Of a stretch of DNA of 64,000 nucleotides, positions 62,422-64,000 are shown one piece after another (the stretch's first letter is position 1; every line of letters starts with the position of its first letter). The notes below the pieces were generated by a model. The model searched no databases and was not told the DNA's origin. It saw nothing but the letters and a program-made list of their open reading frames with translations. A program made the translations under genes and the position numbers. Origin of the DNA: Dyadobacter linearis (GTDB taxonomy: Bacteria > Bacteroidota > Bacteroidia > Cytophagales > Spirosomataceae); contig NZ_CAJRAU010000002.1 of the NCBI RefSeq assembly GCF_907165045.1, positions 982,609 to 1,046,608 on the forward strand, read 5' to 3'.

Positions 62422-63024
62422 ATGGCTAATTTCAGCAGTTTTACGAACGAACATACAGTAGAGTACATCTTGATCCCTCATCTCGTTAAAGCCTTAGAAG
62501 CATACTACGAGACAATTATCCCTCTCTATTTTTGGTCAACAAGAGAAGGAGGAAGGACAGCACTAGACATGATGGGTAGAAAAAAATTTAAGGTAATAGC
62601 GATTTATCCAAGACGACCAAAATTAGATTATACATCTCATGAGCATATCTATGTAAAACTCAATTTCCTTTTATTCGAAAGGGCAAAAGAGCTTCTAAAA
62701 CATAGAATTCCAGTCTTTGCTGGAGTCCCTCTTGTTAATTGTCTAAGCAACCTTCGAATGAGCAGCAAATGTGAGCTATTTTATCTAAAAGCTCATGGAA
62801 CAGAAAGTGTCTATTGTCTTTCACTTAAAGATGCTAATATCTTCGATGACGGAAACATAAAAAGTGTATCTGTATCCAGTGTTCAAGATCTAATTGATGG
62901 ATTGTGCCAGTCGATGACTTGGGAAGAGTCCACATCAGTTATTAAAAATATTAAGTACACTTCAAACCATTATGCAAGGTTTTATGGAGACTTGTATAAA
63001 CCCGTCTACCTGCTTATAAAATAA
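62422..63024 (+). CDS. Hypothetical protein in an acquired-looking region
   Basis: I use ATG 62422 (MANFSSFTNEHTVEYILIPH); a TTG at 62377 overlapping the regulator's stop is the alternative. The 200-residue protein is soluble and mixed alpha/beta, with FWSTREGGRTALDMMGRKKF, VIAIYPRRPKLDYTSHEHIY and VFAGVPLVNCLSNLRM. I do not recognise a family. The AT-rich codon use and the partner regulator suggest a mobile or defence-type pair, but no catalytic motif is proved. Confidence 0.6.
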   Translation: MANFSSFTNEHTVEYILIPHLVKALEAYYETIIPLYFWSTREGGRTALDMMGRKKFKVIAIYPRRPKLDYTSHEHIYVKLNFLLFERAKELLKHRIPVFAGVPLVNCLSNLRMSSKCELFYLKAHGTESVYCLSLKDANIFDDGNIKSVSVSSVQDLIDGLCQSMTWEESTSVIKNIKYTSNHYARFYGDLYKPVYLLIK

Positions 63025-63349
63025 AGGTGTGCGCCAAAGACAACAATTGAGTCTAAACTCTGGGTGGCAATTATAAGGATTACAAAATACTTAATAATCT
63101 TTTCTACTAGTCGCGATGTATTGTGATGGTAACCAACAATAGTGTTATCGATATAGGTTAAGCTGAACTTAACCTATTGCAAACACAAAGGTCGCGCGCA
63201 CTCCGGCATTTGAATGCTGTTTTAGAATTTCATTGTGGGCAGTATGATGCGAAAATTTCTTCTATGAAGATTCGGTGTGACGAGTTGACCGGAGCTGAGG
63301 GGGCGGTTTTATAAACGTGCTTAGCATCTTTTAATTTATTTGCAACTTT
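63025..63349. other. Gene-free stretch with a perfect hairpin
   Basis: No credible gene was found. At 63153-63177 lies a perfect 10-bp inverted repeat (ATAGGTTAAG, 5-base loop, CTTAACCTAT) without a T-run. The later part (about 63180-63320) is GC-richer than its surroundings and may be a mobile-element remnant. Confidence 0.4.
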
Positions 63350-63937
63350 TCAATTACTTACATCAAGGGCTTCTTCAATAAAATTAAAAACTTTGCTAAA
63401 TCTGTCTACTGTCTTTTTCAAAAGCCTTTCCTGAGTTATTTCTCCATTTCTCACTTTCTCATAGAATAATCTAGAATACAGTTCCTTTCCTCCGTATTCG
63501 GAAACTACAGAAGAATTCTTTCGCCCTGCCGGGAACTCTGCAAGTGGGTTCACAAGTTTTAAATCTCGGGCACCAAACACGTCTTCAATACCGTCGCAAT
63601 CTGCAAGTCTAAATATTTTACTATCTGCATCTGCGTCACGATTGTCAAAGAATTGCTTTTTGATTCTTTTGTATTCATTTTCCGCACCCTTATCATCAAA
63701 AATTATTACCCATTCTAAACCCCATCCAATACACAACTCCATCAGCAAATGACAATTTGCTGAACCCATTGAAGGCATTAAGCCAATATCATAATTCTTA
63801 CCTAAGATAAGTTTCATTGATTGCATATAATGAAAGTCCGAAATCCCCTCTAATATTACGTTCTTTTTCTTGGTAGATATTCCTGTGAAAGTACTCCAGT
63901 GTTCCTGGGCAAAAGACGCCGTTAATTCCTGCGCAAA
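63350..63937 (-). pseudogene. TOPRIM-domain fragment of an OLD-type ATP-dependent nuclease
   Basis: The frame is open from 63937 to 63350 (196 codons). It contains VILEGISDFHYMQSMK and WVIIFDDKGAENEYKRIKKQ. These are the EG-x-SD and DDKG acidic motifs of the TOPRIM nuclease half of OLD-family proteins, and the tail is helical. The usual N-terminal AAA-type ATPase is missing: directly before 63937 the frame meets a stop, and the sequence to the edge looks unrelated. An ATG at 63826 lies inside the domain and cannot be the true start. The gene is therefore truncated. Confidence 0.8.
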
Positions 63938-64000
63938 CTACGCCACCTAAAAGTGGCTAACGGCACTGAGCGAGAGTGATAATTTAAACTTAATGATTTT
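63938..64000. mobile_element. Possible insertion element end at the window edge
   Basis: From about 63926 the sequence reads TGCGCAAACTACGCCACC, then TAAAAGTGGCTAACGG. This resembles ends of IS21-like elements, but I cannot prove it. It replaces the expected upstream part of the nuclease gene. Confidence 0.35.

Noticed and set aside
1..64000. tRNA or rRNA genes
   Set aside because: I saw no cloverleaf or rRNA-like segment in the gaps between genes; a covariance search would be needed to exclude short ncRNAs.

Overview
The window looks like chromosome from a Bacteroidota bacterium of the Cytophagales, most like Dyadobacter or a relative in the Spirosomataceae. The genus is inferred from gene content, not proven. 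Signs are a SusC/SusD pair under an ECF sigma/FecR switch, a fused CcoN-CcoO oxidase, LytS/LytTR regulators, PSD1 and DUF1501 proteins, large PQQ-type sugar dehydrogenases with PKD and cytochrome c domains, and weak Shine-Dalgarno signals.

Layout. 1-5.7 kb: start of an AI-2E transporter, a PaoABC-like molybdenum aldehyde oxidoreductase operon, a small unknown gene and a NUDIX hydrolase. 5.8-8.9 kb: two tandem LytS-type kinases and a LytTR regulator. 8.9-15.7 kb: two related PQQ-dependent sugar dehydrogenase/PKD/cytochrome c proteins flanking a metallophosphoesterase. 15.8-18.9 kb: an OmpH-like chaperone, a Gfo/Idh/MocA oxidoreductase and a UlaG-like metallo-hydrolase. 19.1-31.8 kb: a microaerobic respiration block, ccoI-ccoS-ccoNO-cco(Q)P-ccoG-ccoH-safE, then hemN, a PAS histidine kinase and a response regulator fused to a Crp/Fnr output. 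31.7-35.1 kb: a large unknown protein, an alpha/beta hydrolase and a DUF4468 protein. 35.2-47.2 kb: an ECF sigma, FecR, SusC (with STN domain), SusD, PSD1, DUF1501 locus, all on the minus strand. 47.7-61.2 kb: accessory metabolic and hydrolytic genes (GH140-like, M81 peptidase, subtilase with a small partner, beta-lactamase fold, methyltransferase, esterase, RibD/DHFR-like, NTF2-like). 61.5-64 kb: an AT-richer, decayed patch with two damaged SymE-like genes, an Xre regulator with an orphan partner, and a TOPRIM (OLD-type) nuclease cut off by foreign-looking sequence at the edge.

The respiration block is coherent. Oxidase structural genes, copper P-type ATPase, assembly factors and oxygen-independent heme synthesis sit beside a kinase/Crp-hybrid regulator pair. 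TGA-N6-TCA palindromes lie upstream of ccoI and hemN, where that regulator might bind.

The most unusual signal is a set of three intergenic arrays at 23.98-24.20, 25.21-25.39 and 47.27-47.72 kb. Each has two facing arms of short tandem units that are approximate reverse complements, separated by a short unique centre. In each, one arm contains the last codons and the stop codon of the adjoining gene. The unit sequence differs at each locus but the architecture is the same.
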